Position numbers and translations under genes: made by a program. This document shows, piece by piece, positions 14,329 to 22,262 of a stretch of DNA of 54,428 nucleotides. The stretch is taken from IMG/VR virus record IMGVR_UViG_3300037193_000230, positions 1 through 54,428 of that record; one strand, written 5' to 3'. The DNA comes from a virus. The number at the start of each line of letters is the position of its first letter. Position 1 is the stretch's first letter. The notes under the pieces were generated by a model, which searched no databases, had not been told where the DNA came from, and saw nothing but the letters and a program-made list of their open reading frames with translations.

Positions 14329-14445
14329 ATGGGTCAGACTGAAGATGAACTGAAGAAGGAACTGGAAAGGGTTCTCCAGGAAGAGGAGATGATCCAGAGG
14401 GACAACCCGATCACTCGCAAGAGCAAGGATGAGGAAGACGACTGA
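14329..14445 (+). CDS. Very small helical protein
   Basis: A 38-residue Glu/Lys-rich peptide from ATG 14329, coupled to the next gene by TGATG. The ribosome site is weak (AAGGAAAG, too far upstream). It could be a real small protein or a leader for the kinase gene. Confidence 0.45.
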   Translation: MGQTEDELKKELERVLQEEEMIQRDNPITRKSKDEEDD

Positions 14446-15359
14446 TGACCAGTCTTATTGTCACGGTGGGTTTGCCCGGGTCTGGAAAGACCCGGGCCGC
14501 CCGGTACATTCAGGAAATCGACACTCAGACTTGGGTGTTGGTTTCGCGGGACGACATCCGAGAGTCCCGCTTCGGAGCACACGGAATTCTTGATGGTCTG
14601 GAAGACATGGTCACCCAGTTCGAAGAGCAGGATGTCATTTCTGCTTTGAAGGCGGGTTTCAGTGTCATTGTCCACGACACCAACCTTCGGATGAGGTACC
14701 GCCGTAGGTGGCAGCAGATCGCAGACGAGTACGGAGCAACCTACGAGCAGATGGACTTCACGGGGGTGCCACTGGAGACGTGCTTGAAGCGTAACCAGGA
14801 GCGTGACCGCCAGGTTCCCGAAGCCGAAATCCAGAAGCTCCACCGCAAGTTCATCAAGCCCCTCAAGGGGCAGCCCATGCCGTACCCTGAGAGCGTCGCT
14901 GAGGCGACTTCAGGGGTGGTCCCTTACTCGGGTACCCCAGGAGCCCCCAAGGCCATCCTGGTGGACGTAGACGGCACGGTTGCTAAGATGAACGGAAGGT
15001 CACCCTTCGACTACTCAAGGGTGTCGGAAGACCTGCCCAACCAGCCCATCATCGACCTTGTGCGTGCTGCTCATTACGACTTGGGTTATAAGACCGTGTT
15101 CTTGTCGGGTCGCCCGGGTTCTTGTCGGGATGACACCGAGGAGTGGTTGTACGAGCACGTCAAGGTTCCGATCGAGCTGTTGGTCATGCGACTGACCGGG
15201 GATGGTCGAACCGACTACGTGGTCAAGCAGGAATTGTTCGACCAGCACATCCGAAACTACTACGATGTCCGCTGGGTCTTGGACGACAGGAACCAGGTTG
15301 TCAAGATGTGGCGTTCAATGGGTCTGACTTGTCTGCAAGTAGACGAAGGGGACTTCTGA
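14445..15359 (+). CDS. pseT: Polynucleotide kinase/phosphatase (T4 Pnkp-like)
   Basis: A 304-residue two-domain RNA-end healing enzyme. The kinase domain has P-loop GLPGSGKT (9-16) and SRDDIRES with Arg35 and Asp36. The phosphatase domain has the haloacid-dehalogenase motif DVDGT with Asp174 and Asp176, an SGRP motif and a WVLDDR motif. It removes the 3' phosphate and phosphorylates the 5' end so that RNA ligase can seal. Domain order and length match T4 Pnkp. It lies in the same operon as the Rnl1-like ligase. Confidence 0.9.
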   Translation: MTSLIVTVGLPGSGKTRAARYIQEIDTQTWVLVSRDDIRESRFGAHGILDGLEDMVTQFEEQDVISALKAGFSVIVHDTNLRMRYRRRWQQIADEYGATYEQMDFTGVPLETCLKRNQERDRQVPEAEIQKLHRKFIKPLKGQPMPYPESVAEATSGVVPYSGTPGAPKAILVDVDGTVAKMNGRSPFDYSRVSEDLPNQPIIDLVRAAHYDLGYKTVFLSGRPGSCRDDTEEWLYEHVKVPIELLVMRLTGDGRTDYVVKQELFDQHIRNYYDVRWVLDDRNQVVKMWRSMGLTCLQVDEGDF

Positions 15360-15556
15360 TGAAGGCGGCTGTGGGTTTTCTGTTCGCCCTGATGACAGCT
15401 TTTTACATCTACATGGCGGTTAACATTCCGGTCATCTGGCCGGATCAGCCCCAGTACCACATGACGGTTCAGACCACAATGTGGGGTTTCGCAGCCGGGG
15501 TCATGTTCTGTGCTGCGATTATGAGCTTGCTCAATTGGGCCAGGAGTGTAAGGTGA
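15359..15556 (+). CDS. Two-helix membrane protein
   Basis: A 65-residue protein with TGATG coupling to the kinase gene. Two hydrophobic helices (about 3-24 and 42-60) flank a short polar loop. Probably an inner-membrane protein; function unknown. Confidence 0.75.
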   Translation: MKAAVGFLFALMTAFYIYMAVNIPVIWPDQPQYHMTVQTTMWGFAAGVMFCAAIMSLLNWARSVR

Positions 15557-15605
15557 TTCGTGCCCATGAACGGTATGCAATCAGCCCAAAAGACAAGGAG
15601 ACCGA

Positions 15606-15893
15606 ATGAACAAGAAGCTGACCGCCCTGGCGGTTTCCCTGGTCACTGGGACGGTAGTCCTGACCGGGTGCGGCATGTACGAGATCGACCGAAACGCAGT
15701 GAACGCGGTAAAGGTTGAGGGCACCGCCAATCTCTGGCGGTTCTGTGATGGCCCTACCCTGGTTTACTACCAGGACTTCGACGGGGCTGAGGATGAGATC
15801 GTGGCCATGTTCTGGGGGGCTTGTACCCCTGAGGGTGGCTTGACCGGTCCCCAGGATGATCGTGTAGTGGGAGGCGACACCGGAAATGGCTGA
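15606..15893 (+). CDS. Lipoprotein
   Basis: A 95-residue protein with an AAGGAG site. It has a signal peptide and lipobox Leu-Thr-Gly-Cys22, so the mature 74-residue domain should be lipid-anchored outside the membrane. It has two further Cys that could form a disulfide. One of five lipoproteins in this arm; an envelope or superinfection role is inferred. Confidence 0.8.
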   Translation: MNKKLTALAVSLVTGTVVLTGCGMYEIDRNAVNAVKVEGTANLWRFCDGPTLVYYQDFDGAEDEIVAMFWGACTPEGGLTGPQDDRVVGGDTGNG

Positions 15894-16164
15894 GGCAAAG
15901 ACGGGTACAACCGAGAAGGTTGTAGTGAAGATGGTAGAGACCACGGAATCTATTCCGGTAATCAACCTCACCCTTACCCCGGGTGAAGCTCAGGTTCTTT
16001 ACGGGGTTTTGTCCCGGGTCGGGGGTCACGAAAAGGGTTTTCGGGGTGTTGTCGATGACATCTACAATTCCCTGACCAATCTTACTCCGGAATTGGAGTA
16101 CGGAACCTCATCGTACAACACGATTTCCAGGAGCCTTGAGGGTCACCTGGTCTTTCAGGAGTAG
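15886..16164 (+). CDS. Hypothetical protein
   Basis: A 92-residue protein starting inside the lipoprotein's last codons. After a Lys/Thr-rich N-terminus it has an INLTLTPGEAQVLYGVLSRV helix typical of small phage domains built on LTxxEAxxL. No function known. Confidence 0.75.
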   Translation: MAEAKTGTTEKVVVKMVETTESIPVINLTLTPGEAQVLYGVLSRVGGHEKGFRGVVDDIYNSLTNLTPELEYGTSSYNTISRSLEGHLVFQE

Positions 16165-16166
16165 TG

Positions 16167-16319
16167 ATGGGTAAGCATCGAAGGGACGAGGGTCCGGACA
16201 CCGAGATTTTCAATGTCCAGGGTGAGTTGGACAAGGTCGACACGTTCGAAGAGGAATACAAGCCCCGGAAGTACGAAGAGCACGTAGGCGAAGTCACCAA
16301 AATGAGGGAGCAGGAGTGA
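16167..16319 (+). CDS. Small charged protein
   Basis: A 50-residue protein rich in Glu, Lys and Arg, started at ATG 16167 two bases after the previous stop with CAGGAG upstream. It ends in a GTGA overlap with the next gene. No family recognised. Confidence 0.65.
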   Translation: MGKHRRDEGPDTEIFNVQGELDKVDTFEEEYKPRKYEEHVGEVTKMREQE

Positions 16320-16636
16320 CCTACGAGGAGATTCTGAAGAATTGGGGTCGGCTTCGACTCCTGGCCGATAAGCCGGAGTTGGGGCTGAGCGATTCCGTCG
16401 TGGAAGTCACTTCGGTGGACATCTACGAGTGTGAATCCATGGGCTACTGCGAGACGTGTTGGTCTCCGGCCTACATCGACATCACCATCAACTACACGGT
16501 TGACGGGGTGGAAGGCTCTCACTACCTCAATGCCCGGGAGGACGAAGGATGGGCTGACAACGACTTCAACACCCTGACCGGGATCGTTCGGGAACTGGAG
16601 AAGCTGGCTGAGGATATGGATAGGAAGGGCGAGTAG
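16316..16636 (+). CDS. Hypothetical protein with central Cys-x2-Cys
   Basis: A 106-residue protein from GTG 16316. A Cys-Glu-Ser...Cys-Glu-Thr-Cys stretch near residues 39-48 could bind metal. The rest is beta-rich then helical. No family recognised. It shares a base with the next start (TAGTG). Confidence 0.75.
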   Translation: MTYEEILKNWGRLRLLADKPELGLSDSVVEVTSVDIYECESMGYCETCWSPAYIDITINYTVDGVEGSHYLNAREDEGWADNDFNTLTGIVRELEKLAEDMDRKGE

Positions 16637-16770
16637 TGCACTTCTCGAAGATTAAGACCGCGTTGGCGGTTATCGGATTCTGCACGGTTCTTTACCTGTT
16701 CGGAAGCTGGGCTATCGAAATCATCGACCAGATCAAGGTCTGGTTGGAAGGAACCGGCGTTACGCAGTAA
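16636..16770 (+). CDS. Small membrane protein
   Basis: A 44-residue protein from GTG 16636 with AGGAAGGG upstream. It has a single hydrophobic helix at about residues 9-30. Membrane-inserted with short ends; function unknown. Confidence 0.7.
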   Translation: MHFSKIKTALAVIGFCTVLYLFGSWAIEIIDQIKVWLEGTGVTQ

Positions 16771-16787
16771 CTGTCCACAAAGGACAG
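16771..16787 (+). promoter_or_regulatory. Hairpin between operon segments
   Basis: CTGTCC (16771-16776), loop ACAAA, GGACAG (16782-16787), then TATACA at 16789-16794 that could be a -10 without a good -35. It may mark an internal transcription boundary. Confidence 0.4.
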
Positions 16788-16821
16788 GTATACACTCCCA
16801 CCAAATTTGAAAGAGGCTTCG

Positions 16822-17082
16822 ATGATTAACGACGACATCAACACCATCGTGGAGAACGAGATCGAAAAGGAGTACGCCCGCCTGGTGGCCGTGCTGGCTG
16901 CCATGGAAGACAACGGCGTTACCGAGGCAGACCAGTTGGCCTATTTCAAGGGCCTCTTGGGTGCCCAGTATGCCTACCTGAACGGTCTTCTGAGCGAAGA
17001 GGTTCACACCAAGCTCATGAACCAGTTGTACGACGTGGCGGGTCTCCACGGGGACCACAAGTTCGCCCACCTGTTTGTCTGA
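16822..17082 (+). CDS. Hypothetical helical protein
   Basis: An 86-residue protein; ATG 16822 follows GAAAGAGG and is preferred over TTG 16807. All-helical, acidic, no Cys. It stands in front of the helicase gene with the next small helical gene. No family recognised. Confidence 0.75.
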   Translation: MINDDINTIVENEIEKEYARLVAVLAAMEDNGVTEADQLAYFKGLLGAQYAYLNGLLSEEVHTKLMNQLYDVAGLHGDHKFAHLFV

Positions 17083-17116
17083 TAACAACCCAGCAATAAC
17101 TACAGAAGGAGAAAGC

Positions 17117-17395
17117 ATGAGCGACACGATTCTGGGCTACAACCGTTCCCAGGTTGAGGCTGTTACCTACGAGCTTCAGAGCACCGTGATGGACCTGATC
17201 ACGATTTCCGAGTCCGAGGGTACCGAAGCCGCTGTGGACGTGGTGGTTACCGGTCTGGCCGTCCGCATCGCGATTCTGGAAGAGCTGATCACCCCGGAGG
17301 ATGCCCAGAAGCTGGTGGAAGACAGCCAGGGTAACTTCGTCGCCATCACCCAGGAGCTTCAGTCTCGGGCCCTGGCCAAGCTGCTGGCTGGGTGA
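17117..17395 (+). CDS. Hypothetical helical protein
   Basis: A 92-residue, all-helical acidic protein with a strong AGAAGGAG site. It is similar in size and character to the preceding protein but shows no clear alignment to it. Directly upstream of the helicase gene, so a replication accessory role is possible. Confidence 0.75.
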   Translation: MSDTILGYNRSQVEAVTYELQSTVMDLITISESEGTEAAVDVVVTGLAVRIAILEELITPEDAQKLVEDSQGNFVAITQELQSRALAKLLAG

Positions 17396-17399
17396 TCAT

Positions 17400-18257
17400 A
17401 TGTTCTCGCTTGCTCAGAGTTTGAGGGCACGCGGGAACGCTGGTGATCCCTTGCCTACCGTTTGGCAAGCTTTGGAAGACATGGGTATCGAGTTCCGCCG
17501 TGGCCAGCTCGTCTTGGTCGCGGCGGGACCCGGTACCGCTAAGTCGGCTCTCACGCTGACCTTGTCTCTCCAGTCAAAGGTACCGAGTCTGATCTTTTCT
17601 GCGGACTCGGACGCATTCACTCAGTTGACCCGTGCTATCTCAATCCTCACGGACATTCCCATGAGTGCGTCGTCCCAAATGGTGTTGGACGACAAGATGA
17701 CAGAATCAGTCCTCTCCGCCTTGTCCTCAGTTCCGTTGCGCATCGACTACGAAGCGTCGCCTACGATTGATGATATCGAAATGCTCATCGAATCGTACTG
17801 GGAACTTTACGGAGAGTACCCGGGTATCATTGTGGTGGACAACATCACCAACGTGGATACCCAAATGCCTCAGGACCAGGACAACTATTCGTCCAACCTT
17901 GAGGGCTTGATGGATTACCTACACGGTGTGGCCAGAGAAACCGCTGCTTGTGTGATCGGGTTGCACCACGTAACCGGTGAGTACAACAATGGTGACAAGC
18001 CCATTCCGTTGAATGGTGTCAAGGGTCAGATCACTAGGGTTCCTGAAATGGTCTTGACTCTCCACAAGAAGAACAACCCGGACGGCACAGCCACCTTGTG
18101 TGTGTCTCCGGTGAAGAACCGTGGCGGACAACCCGACGCCACCGGACAGAGTTATGCACAGTTGGAATTCCTTGGGGACTACATGAGCATCAAGGACTTC
18201 AGCTTTGCTAATGATCAGGCAATTTCTCATTGGGACGAACAACGACTGATGGAGTAA
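17400..18257 (+). CDS. DnaB-like helicase/ATPase
   Basis: A 285-residue RecA-fold ATPase of the replicative helicase class. Walker A is GPGTAKS (43-49), Walker B is IIVVDN (143-148), and a GLHHVTGEYNN segment resembles motif 3. The N-terminal DnaB domain is absent, giving the short phage form. The Walker A is unusual, with Thr-Ala-Lys-Ser in place of Gly-Lys-Thr. Its neighbours, the primase and polymerase downstream, support replication. Confidence 0.82.
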   Translation: MFSLAQSLRARGNAGDPLPTVWQALEDMGIEFRRGQLVLVAAGPGTAKSALTLTLSLQSKVPSLIFSADSDAFTQLTRAISILTDIPMSASSQMVLDDKMTESVLSALSSVPLRIDYEASPTIDDIEMLIESYWELYGEYPGIIVVDNITNVDTQMPQDQDNYSSNLEGLMDYLHGVARETAACVIGLHHVTGEYNNGDKPIPLNGVKGQITRVPEMVLTLHKKNNPDGTATLCVSPVKNRGGQPDATGQSYAQLEFLGDYMSIKDFSFANDQAISHWDEQRLME

Positions 18258-18259
18258 CC

Positions 18260-18466
18260 ATGCCGAAGGTGTACCACGCCAGATGCCAGCACTGTCAGGA
18301 GCCGTTCAACAACTTCAGCAAGTCCCGACTGGATGTCATCGTGGCCAACCACGAGATGGTGTGCGACAGCAACCCGGACAAGGAGTTCAACCGGGAGGCA
18401 GACCGCCACGGACCCGACCTGAAGACCGCTCTGGACAGGGCCAGGAAGGAGCTGGGTGACTGGTGA
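18260..18466 (+). CDS. Small C2HC zinc-finger protein, NPD family
   Basis: A 68-residue protein with Cys-x2-Cys at residues 9-12, then a spaced His and Cys and an Asn-Pro-Asp tail after the last Cys. The same plan occurs at 18463 and 33318, so these are paralogues. Probably one zinc ion per chain; target unknown. It overlaps the next gene by four bases. Confidence 0.75.
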   Translation: MPKVYHARCQHCQEPFNNFSKSRLDVIVANHEMVCDSNPDKEFNREADRHGPDLKTALDRARKELGDW

Positions 18467-18627
18467 AACCTGTAGTATCCCATACCGCAGTGTGTCAGTA
18501 CTGCTTGGCTCACTTCACCGAGAAAAGCAAGGCGTTGGCCGAAGCTTCTCGGAACGCACACGAAGAGGTATGCGGAGACAACCCCGACGCACGGGACAGT
18601 AGCAACCGATGGAAAGATGACAAATGA
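18463..18627 (+). CDS. Small C2HC zinc-finger protein, NPD family
   Basis: A 54-residue protein from GTG 18463 with AAGGAG upstream. Cys11-x2-Cys14, His33 and Cys37 followed by GDNPD match its upstream neighbour. Probably zinc-binding; function unknown. Confidence 0.7.
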   Translation: MKPVVSHTAVCQYCLAHFTEKSKALAEASRNAHEEVCGDNPDARDSSNRWKDDK

Positions 18628-19076
18628 ACTGCGCCCATCGAAAGGGACCAGGGAAATGTGAATGGTCCTGGTGTGTCAATCATGGTAAAAACGAATGCTA
18701 CTTGTGCGGAATAGGAGATGACAACCACGTGAGCTACGTCGAGTCCAGCCGGTATGAGTCCGAGACCCAGATCGAGCAGACCACCCGTATCATCGGGGAG
18801 CTGAGCAGCCAGCTCGAAAACGCCCGAAAGCGTCTGGAAGAGCTGAAGAACAAGCGTAATCTGGATCTGTTGGACAGCTTGGGTGACCGGGCGGTCGTTA
18901 GGTTCAGCCGAAAGTTCAACCGAGGAGGTACGATCTACCACTACGCGGCCATCAAGTTGGGTAGTTGGTGGTACATCACGTCTGACGGTACGGAGTACAA
19001 GCGGACCACCGAGTCACTGAAGCTTTTCATTGGTGAGAACCGGGTAGACATCATGACTCCGGACAAGAGCCTGTAA
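18624..19076 (+). CDS. Cys-rich protein with coiled coil
   Basis: A 150-residue protein. Residues 1-30 hold a Cys/His cluster (Cys3, His5, Cys12, Cys17, His20, Cys25, Cys28) suited to zinc. Residues 45-85 form a coiled coil of Glu, Leu and Lys, and the remainder is a beta-rich domain. The layout suggests an oligomeric nucleic-acid- or protein-binding factor; no family recognised. Confidence 0.75.
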   Translation: MNCAHRKGPGKCEWSWCVNHGKNECYLCGIGDDNHVSYVESSRYESETQIEQTTRIIGELSSQLENARKRLEELKNKRNLDLLDSLGDRAVVRFSRKFNRGGTIYHYAAIKLGSWWYITSDGTEYKRTTESLKLFIGENRVDIMTPDKSL

Positions 19077-19282
19077 TGGCCCACAAGGGCGGCGTTCTGT
19101 TTGTTTGGATTGCCGAAAAGATGGCAGAACTTCAGGACGAATCGGGAAAGATGGTGGAGTGGTGCTCTGGGGTGACCCGGGGCACTGCCCTTGCCCAACT
19201 CAAGTGTATCCAAGAAACCGCATGGATTGATTCGGGGGATGCCAATAAGTTCTACTGCGGAGTTTTGTACGAGGAGGAATAG
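19076..19282 (+). CDS. Small hypothetical protein
   Basis: A 68-residue protein with TAATG coupling to the gene before. It contains three Cys and several Trp residues and ends in Glu-Glu-Glu. No family recognised. Confidence 0.7.
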   Translation: MAHKGGVLFVWIAEKMAELQDESGKMVEWCSGVTRGTALAQLKCIQETAWIDSGDANKFYCGVLYEEE

Positions 19283-19485
19283 TGTGCGCATGGTGTGTTA
19301 ACGGGCCACCCACAGAGATAGACGTTTACTTTGCAATGGGGGAGATGCAGACCGAAGATTACCAAGAAGCGGCCGACGCTACTCGTATGTTGTATTGGTC
19401 CACGATGTGTGCCAAAGCTCAGAATTCACCCCGCGAACGGTTGTTCCGGGTTTACGAATTCTCCTGGCCGGATCACGATAAGTGA
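19282..19485 (+). CDS. Small hypothetical protein
   Basis: A 67-residue protein from GTG 19282, which shares a base with the previous stop. It has an N-terminal Cys-x2-Cys and an acidic, aromatic body. It overlaps the endonuclease VII start. Confidence 0.7.
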   Translation: MCAWCVNGPPTEIDVYFAMGEMQTEDYQEAADATRMLYWSTMCAKAQNSPRERLFRVYEFSWPDHDK

Positions 19486-19895
19486 TGACACGCCCCAAAA
19501 CGTGTAAGGATTGTGGGAGCAGTTCGAGAAAGCTGCCCCACCCGGGACCCAGGTGCGCGACCTGTCACAGGAATCGCCGTAAAGGGGTCTCAGAGGCTCG
19601 TAGGCTGACGTACGTGGCCAAGCAGTACAACCTATCCCCACAAGAGTATCAGGCGCTTGTAGAGGCTTTCAGCGGGCTCTGCTGGATTTGTCGACGTAAC
19701 AAGGGACGCCAAGTAGACCACGACCACAAGTGCTGCCCCGGCAAAACGTCGTGTGGCAAGTGTGTGCGTGGGCTTCTTTGTGGTCCTTGCAACAAGTTCC
19801 TGGGTCACATTCGGGATAACCCGGAGATAGCAGTCAATATCGTGAGGTATCTCGAAGCCTACGAATTCCAACGACAATCCATGGAGAAGAAGTGA
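19485..19895 (+). CDS. Recombination endonuclease VII
   Basis: A 136-residue Holliday-junction-type endonuclease of the T4 gp49 family, which trims branched DNA before packaging. Cys-x2-Cys pairs at 7/10 and 24/27 form an N-terminal zinc knuckle. The catalytic ββα core has WICRRNKGRQVDHDHK, then RGLLCGPCNKFLG. ATG 19485 (overlapping TGATG) is preferred; GTG 19482 is one codon earlier. Confidence 0.9.
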   Translation: MTRPKTCKDCGSSSRKLPHPGPRCATCHRNRRKGVSEARRLTYVAKQYNLSPQEYQALVEAFSGLCWICRRNKGRQVDHDHKCCPGKTSCGKCVRGLLCGPCNKFLGHIRDNPEIAVNIVRYLEAYEFQRQSMEKK

Positions 19896-20029
19896 GACTC
19901 GGAAAGACTCTTATCGGTGCGTTCCTTATCGTGGTGCTGGTGAATGGTTGCCAGCCTTCGGGGAGGATCAATATCAAACCGGCAGACACCAAGACTGCCG
20001 CAGTTCCTACTGCACCCCCTACCAATTAA
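19892..20029 (+). CDS. Small lipoprotein
   Basis: A 45-residue protein from GTG 19892 with GGAGAAGA upstream. It has a signal peptide and lipobox Val-Asn-Gly-Cys20. The mature part is only about 25 residues and Pro/Thr-rich, so it is a lipid-anchored tail. Function unknown. Confidence 0.65.
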   Translation: MRLGKTLIGAFLIVVLVNGCQPSGRINIKPADTKTAAVPTAPPTN

Positions 20030-20041
20030 TAAGGAGACATG

Positions 20042-20446
20042 ATGGATGAGTATGTCGACTCGACCATGCAGGATAACCTGGAAGAGCTTCGAGACGAGGT
20101 TGTAGGCCACAAGATTGTCCACGCGGGTCGGACCAAGGTCCCGTCCAGGTGGAGCGGAGAAGAGGAAGTTTTTCAGATCACGCTGGACAACGGAAAGAAG
20201 GTGATCCTGAGGGACACCGACGACTGTTGTGCGTACACCGAGCTGGAAGCGTTCCTGTTCCATGCGGACCAGGTGGACAACATTGTCACCTCGGTTGAAG
20301 GGCAGGATGACTACAGCAAGTGGTTCGTGTTGGCAGACATGTCCAAGGTTCTCGAACTGACTGTGGGTTGGTCGGAGGGTTCGGGTTACTACGGCTACGG
20401 ATTCAGCATTGAGGTTCAGGATGCACCCGATCTGCCCGTTGTGTAA
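20042..20446 (+). CDS. Hypothetical protein resembling DUF7448-type phage proteins
   Basis: A 134-residue acidic protein. ATG 20042 has better spacing from AAGGAG than ATG 20039. The pattern of a Leu-Asp-Asn-Gly strand, a Thr-Asp-Asp-Cys-Cys box near residues 58-62, then a Tyr-Tyr-rich C-terminal strand recalls the DUF7448 group. The assignment is tentative and no activity is known. Confidence 0.65.
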   Translation: MDEYVDSTMQDNLEELRDEVVGHKIVHAGRTKVPSRWSGEEEVFQITLDNGKKVILRDTDDCCAYTELEAFLFHADQVDNIVTSVEGQDDYSKWFVLADMSKVLELTVGWSEGSGYYGYGFSIEVQDAPDLPVV

Positions 20447-20477
20447 GAAGACCGTAGACAAATGTAAGGGACACTGA
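20421..20477 (+). CDS. Possible 18-residue zinc-knuckle peptide
   Basis: ATG 20421 with GAGG 6 bases upstream opens a frame of 18 codons whose product has Cys-x2-Cys, a further Cys and a final His, spaced to bind zinc. It overlaps the previous gene in another frame, so it could be chance. Confidence 0.3.
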   Translation: MHPICPLCKKTVDKCKGH

Positions 20478-20486
20478 AGGAGAACC

Positions 20487-20852
20487 ATGTACGACTACAC
20501 CGATAATGTTCGACGGGGTATTGCTCTTCTGGACGCCAAGGCCCCGGCAGGCTGGCGGGACCGGATCGACTGGCCTACCGTCAACATCTACGACATCCGA
20601 AGGTGTGTGGCCTCCCAGGCTATTCCTCCGCAGAAGGAAGAGGGTTACTACGGGTCGATTGAGGTCAGTGGTTACACTCTCGCCTATGAGTGGATCGAGA
20701 CCCTGAACCACGAGAATGACACCGACTACAACTGTGAGGACTTCGGGTTCAACACCCACACCGACGATGATTGGGACGAGGAGGAGAGTTTCTACAGCCC
20801 CGAAGAGAACCTGATCGGTGTGTGGAAGCGTGAGCTGGGGGTGTCTTCGTGA
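20487..20852 (+). CDS. Conserved actinophage protein of unknown function
   Basis: A 121-residue protein with AAGGAG. Its opening (VRRGIALLD..APAGWRDRID) and the CVASQ box match a small protein common in actinobacteria and their phages, usually annotated as hypothetical. Acidic second half. Neighbours give no function. Confidence 0.75.
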   Translation: MYDYTDNVRRGIALLDAKAPAGWRDRIDWPTVNIYDIRRCVASQAIPPQKEEGYYGSIEVSGYTLAYEWIETLNHENDTDYNCEDFGFNTHTDDDWDEEESFYSPEENLIGVWKRELGVSS

Positions 20853-21178
20853 GCCGTGTTCATGTCGGTGACGTTTTCGTGGATGCCGGGGCAATCTGGG
20901 TAGGCGACCCGTGTTATGTGATTTCCTCGGATGCTGAATACGATAAGATGACCTGGAACGAATTCTGTGACAAGTGGTTCGTGTTTGGAAGTGTGGATCA
21001 CGAGTTGAGGAATTCGGAAAAGCCCCACGTTTCCGCAGTTTTGGGGTTCGGCATCGGGTTGGCCATCGACACCGCTTGGGGTGATGGGTCGTACCCGGTT
21101 TATGTGGAATACAACTCGGACGGGCGTCCGTCTCGGGTTACCATCGAGTTCGAAGGTTCGGAGGATGACGATGAGTGA
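20849..21178 (+). CDS. Hypothetical protein with WGDGSYPV motif
   Basis: A 109-residue protein from GTG 20849 with a four-base overlap. It contains VGDPCYVI near residue 18, and a TAWGDGSYPVYVE segment that recalls DUF4241-like proteins. Highly acidic last ten residues. Function unknown. Confidence 0.75.
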   Translation: MSRVHVGDVFVDAGAIWVGDPCYVISSDAEYDKMTWNEFCDKWFVFGSVDHELRNSEKPHVSAVLGFGIGLAIDTAWGDGSYPVYVEYNSDGRPSRVTIEFEGSEDDDE

Positions 21179-21392
21179 GCGCAAGTCTCCAGAAGCAATG
21201 ATCGCACTGTTCGCAGAGGTCTTCCACCAGGAGTTCCCGCTGGGCGTGTGGACTTCGGACAACCACGACACGCCTTTCGATGAGTCGTGGCGGTTCGAGG
21301 TGGGTTCGGACGGGCAGGGTGTTCTTCGACTGGTCATGGATGATGGTGAGACCCGTGAGGAGTTCGAGTGGACTCTGAACCTCCGATCGTAA
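21171..21392 (+). CDS. Small hypothetical protein
   Basis: A 73-residue acidic protein, ATG 21171 overlapping the previous stop, GGAGG upstream. It overlaps the primase start by 25 bases. No family recognised. Confidence 0.7.
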   Translation: MSERKSPEAMIALFAEVFHQEFPLGVWTSDNHDTPFDESWRFEVGSDGQGVLRLVMDDGETREEFEWTLNLRS

Positions 21393-21739
21393 GGCTTCTC
21401 AAGTCCTGGTATTGGGACTGGGAGTTGCCCGGAGGTTCAAAGAGGTGGTTGTCGTGTCTCTGTCCTTTTCACGGGGACACGACCCCCTCTGCGTCTGTTT
21501 CCCCTGAGTACAATTACTTCCAGTGCCGTGCGTGCGGGATGAAGGGAGACGTAATCGGTCTTATCATGAGGAAGGAGGAAGTTCCATTTGTCGAAGCCAA
21601 GCGACGTGCAGAGAAATTTTTTGATGGAAGCCACGTCCCAGTATCATCAAAGCCTCAAGGGAAGTCCGGGCGACGAGTATCTTCGAGGCCGAAGTTTGGT
21701 AGGCCCCGAAATCGACAAGCTTCGGTTGGGCTACGTTGA
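21368..21739 (+). CDS. DNA primase, CHC2 zinc-finger part
   Basis: A 123-residue frame from GTG 21368 with GAGGAG upstream. Residues 32-56 are the primase zinc finger: Cys32-x2-His35 and Cys53-x2-Cys56, with the family GDTTPSASVS and GDVIGLI motifs. The remainder after about residue 85 overlaps the Toprim frame and looks non-native. The catalytic Toprim half lies in the +1 frame from 21588. So the primase is split, and is either made as two chains or joined by a +1 shift on the six T at 21618-21623. Confidence 0.85.
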   Translation: MDSEPPIVRLLKSWYWDWELPGGSKRWLSCLCPFHGDTTPSASVSPEYNYFQCRACGMKGDVIGLIMRKEEVPFVEAKRRAEKFFDGSHVPVSSKPQGKSGRRVSSRPKFGRPRNRQASVGLR

Positions 21740-22262
21740 CAACCCCCTTCCAGGACACAACATGTTCGAAGGCTGGCTGTCCATCCCGTACCTGAGATGG
21801 TCTCCTGGCCAAGGCTGGGTGGTCATCGGCATGAGGTTCAGGTGCCTGGAAGATCACAACCACAAGGCAGCACACGGGGGCGGCAAGTACATGGCCCACC
21901 CCGGAAGCGGTACCCACCTGTACAACACCCTGTCTGTCTTGAAGTCCGAAGACGAGGTGTTCATCACGGAAGGGGAGCTGGATGCGGCGGCTGCCTCATT
22001 GATCGGTCTTCCGGCAGTAGGAGCCCCCGGGGCCGATACATGGAACCCGGTGTTTGCTCGTATCTTCCGAGGTTACGAGAAGGTATGGGTACTGGCAGAC
22101 GGAGACAAGGCGGGTCGGGAGTTCTCCGACCGTGTAAAGGACACACTGAACAACGTCTGGGTGGTTCCCATGCCGGACGAGCACGATGTGAATTCGACCA
22201 TTCAAACCTTTGGTGCTGAGGAAATCTACAGATTGGTGGGACGTAATGTTCCAGGTAAATGA
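21588..22262 (+). CDS. DNA primase, Toprim catalytic part
   Basis: A 224-residue frame from TTG 21588, which has AAGGAGG 9 bases upstream inside the zinc-finger gene. The Toprim motifs are intact: TEGELDA (127-133, catalytic Glu128) and DGDKAG (171-176). The segment EATSQYH...DEYLRGRSL is the usual linker between zinc finger and Toprim domain in phage primases. Either internal initiation at the strong SD or a +1 frameshift would supply this domain. Confidence 0.85.
   Translation: MSKPSDVQRNFLMEATSQYHQSLKGSPGDEYLRGRSLVGPEIDKLRLGYVDNPLPGHNMFEGWLSIPYLRWSPGQGWVVIGMRFRCLEDHNHKAAHGGGKYMAHPGSGTHLYNTLSVLKSEDEVFITEGELDAAAASLIGLPAVGAPGADTWNPVFARIFRGYEKVWVLADGDKAGREFSDRVKDTLNNVWVVPMPDEHDVNSTIQTFGAEEIYRLVGRNVPGK

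Noticed and set aside
21588-21623. A sequencing error as the cause of the split primase
   Set aside because: It cannot be excluded at the six-T run, but a strong internal ribosome site with TTG at the right place favours a real split.
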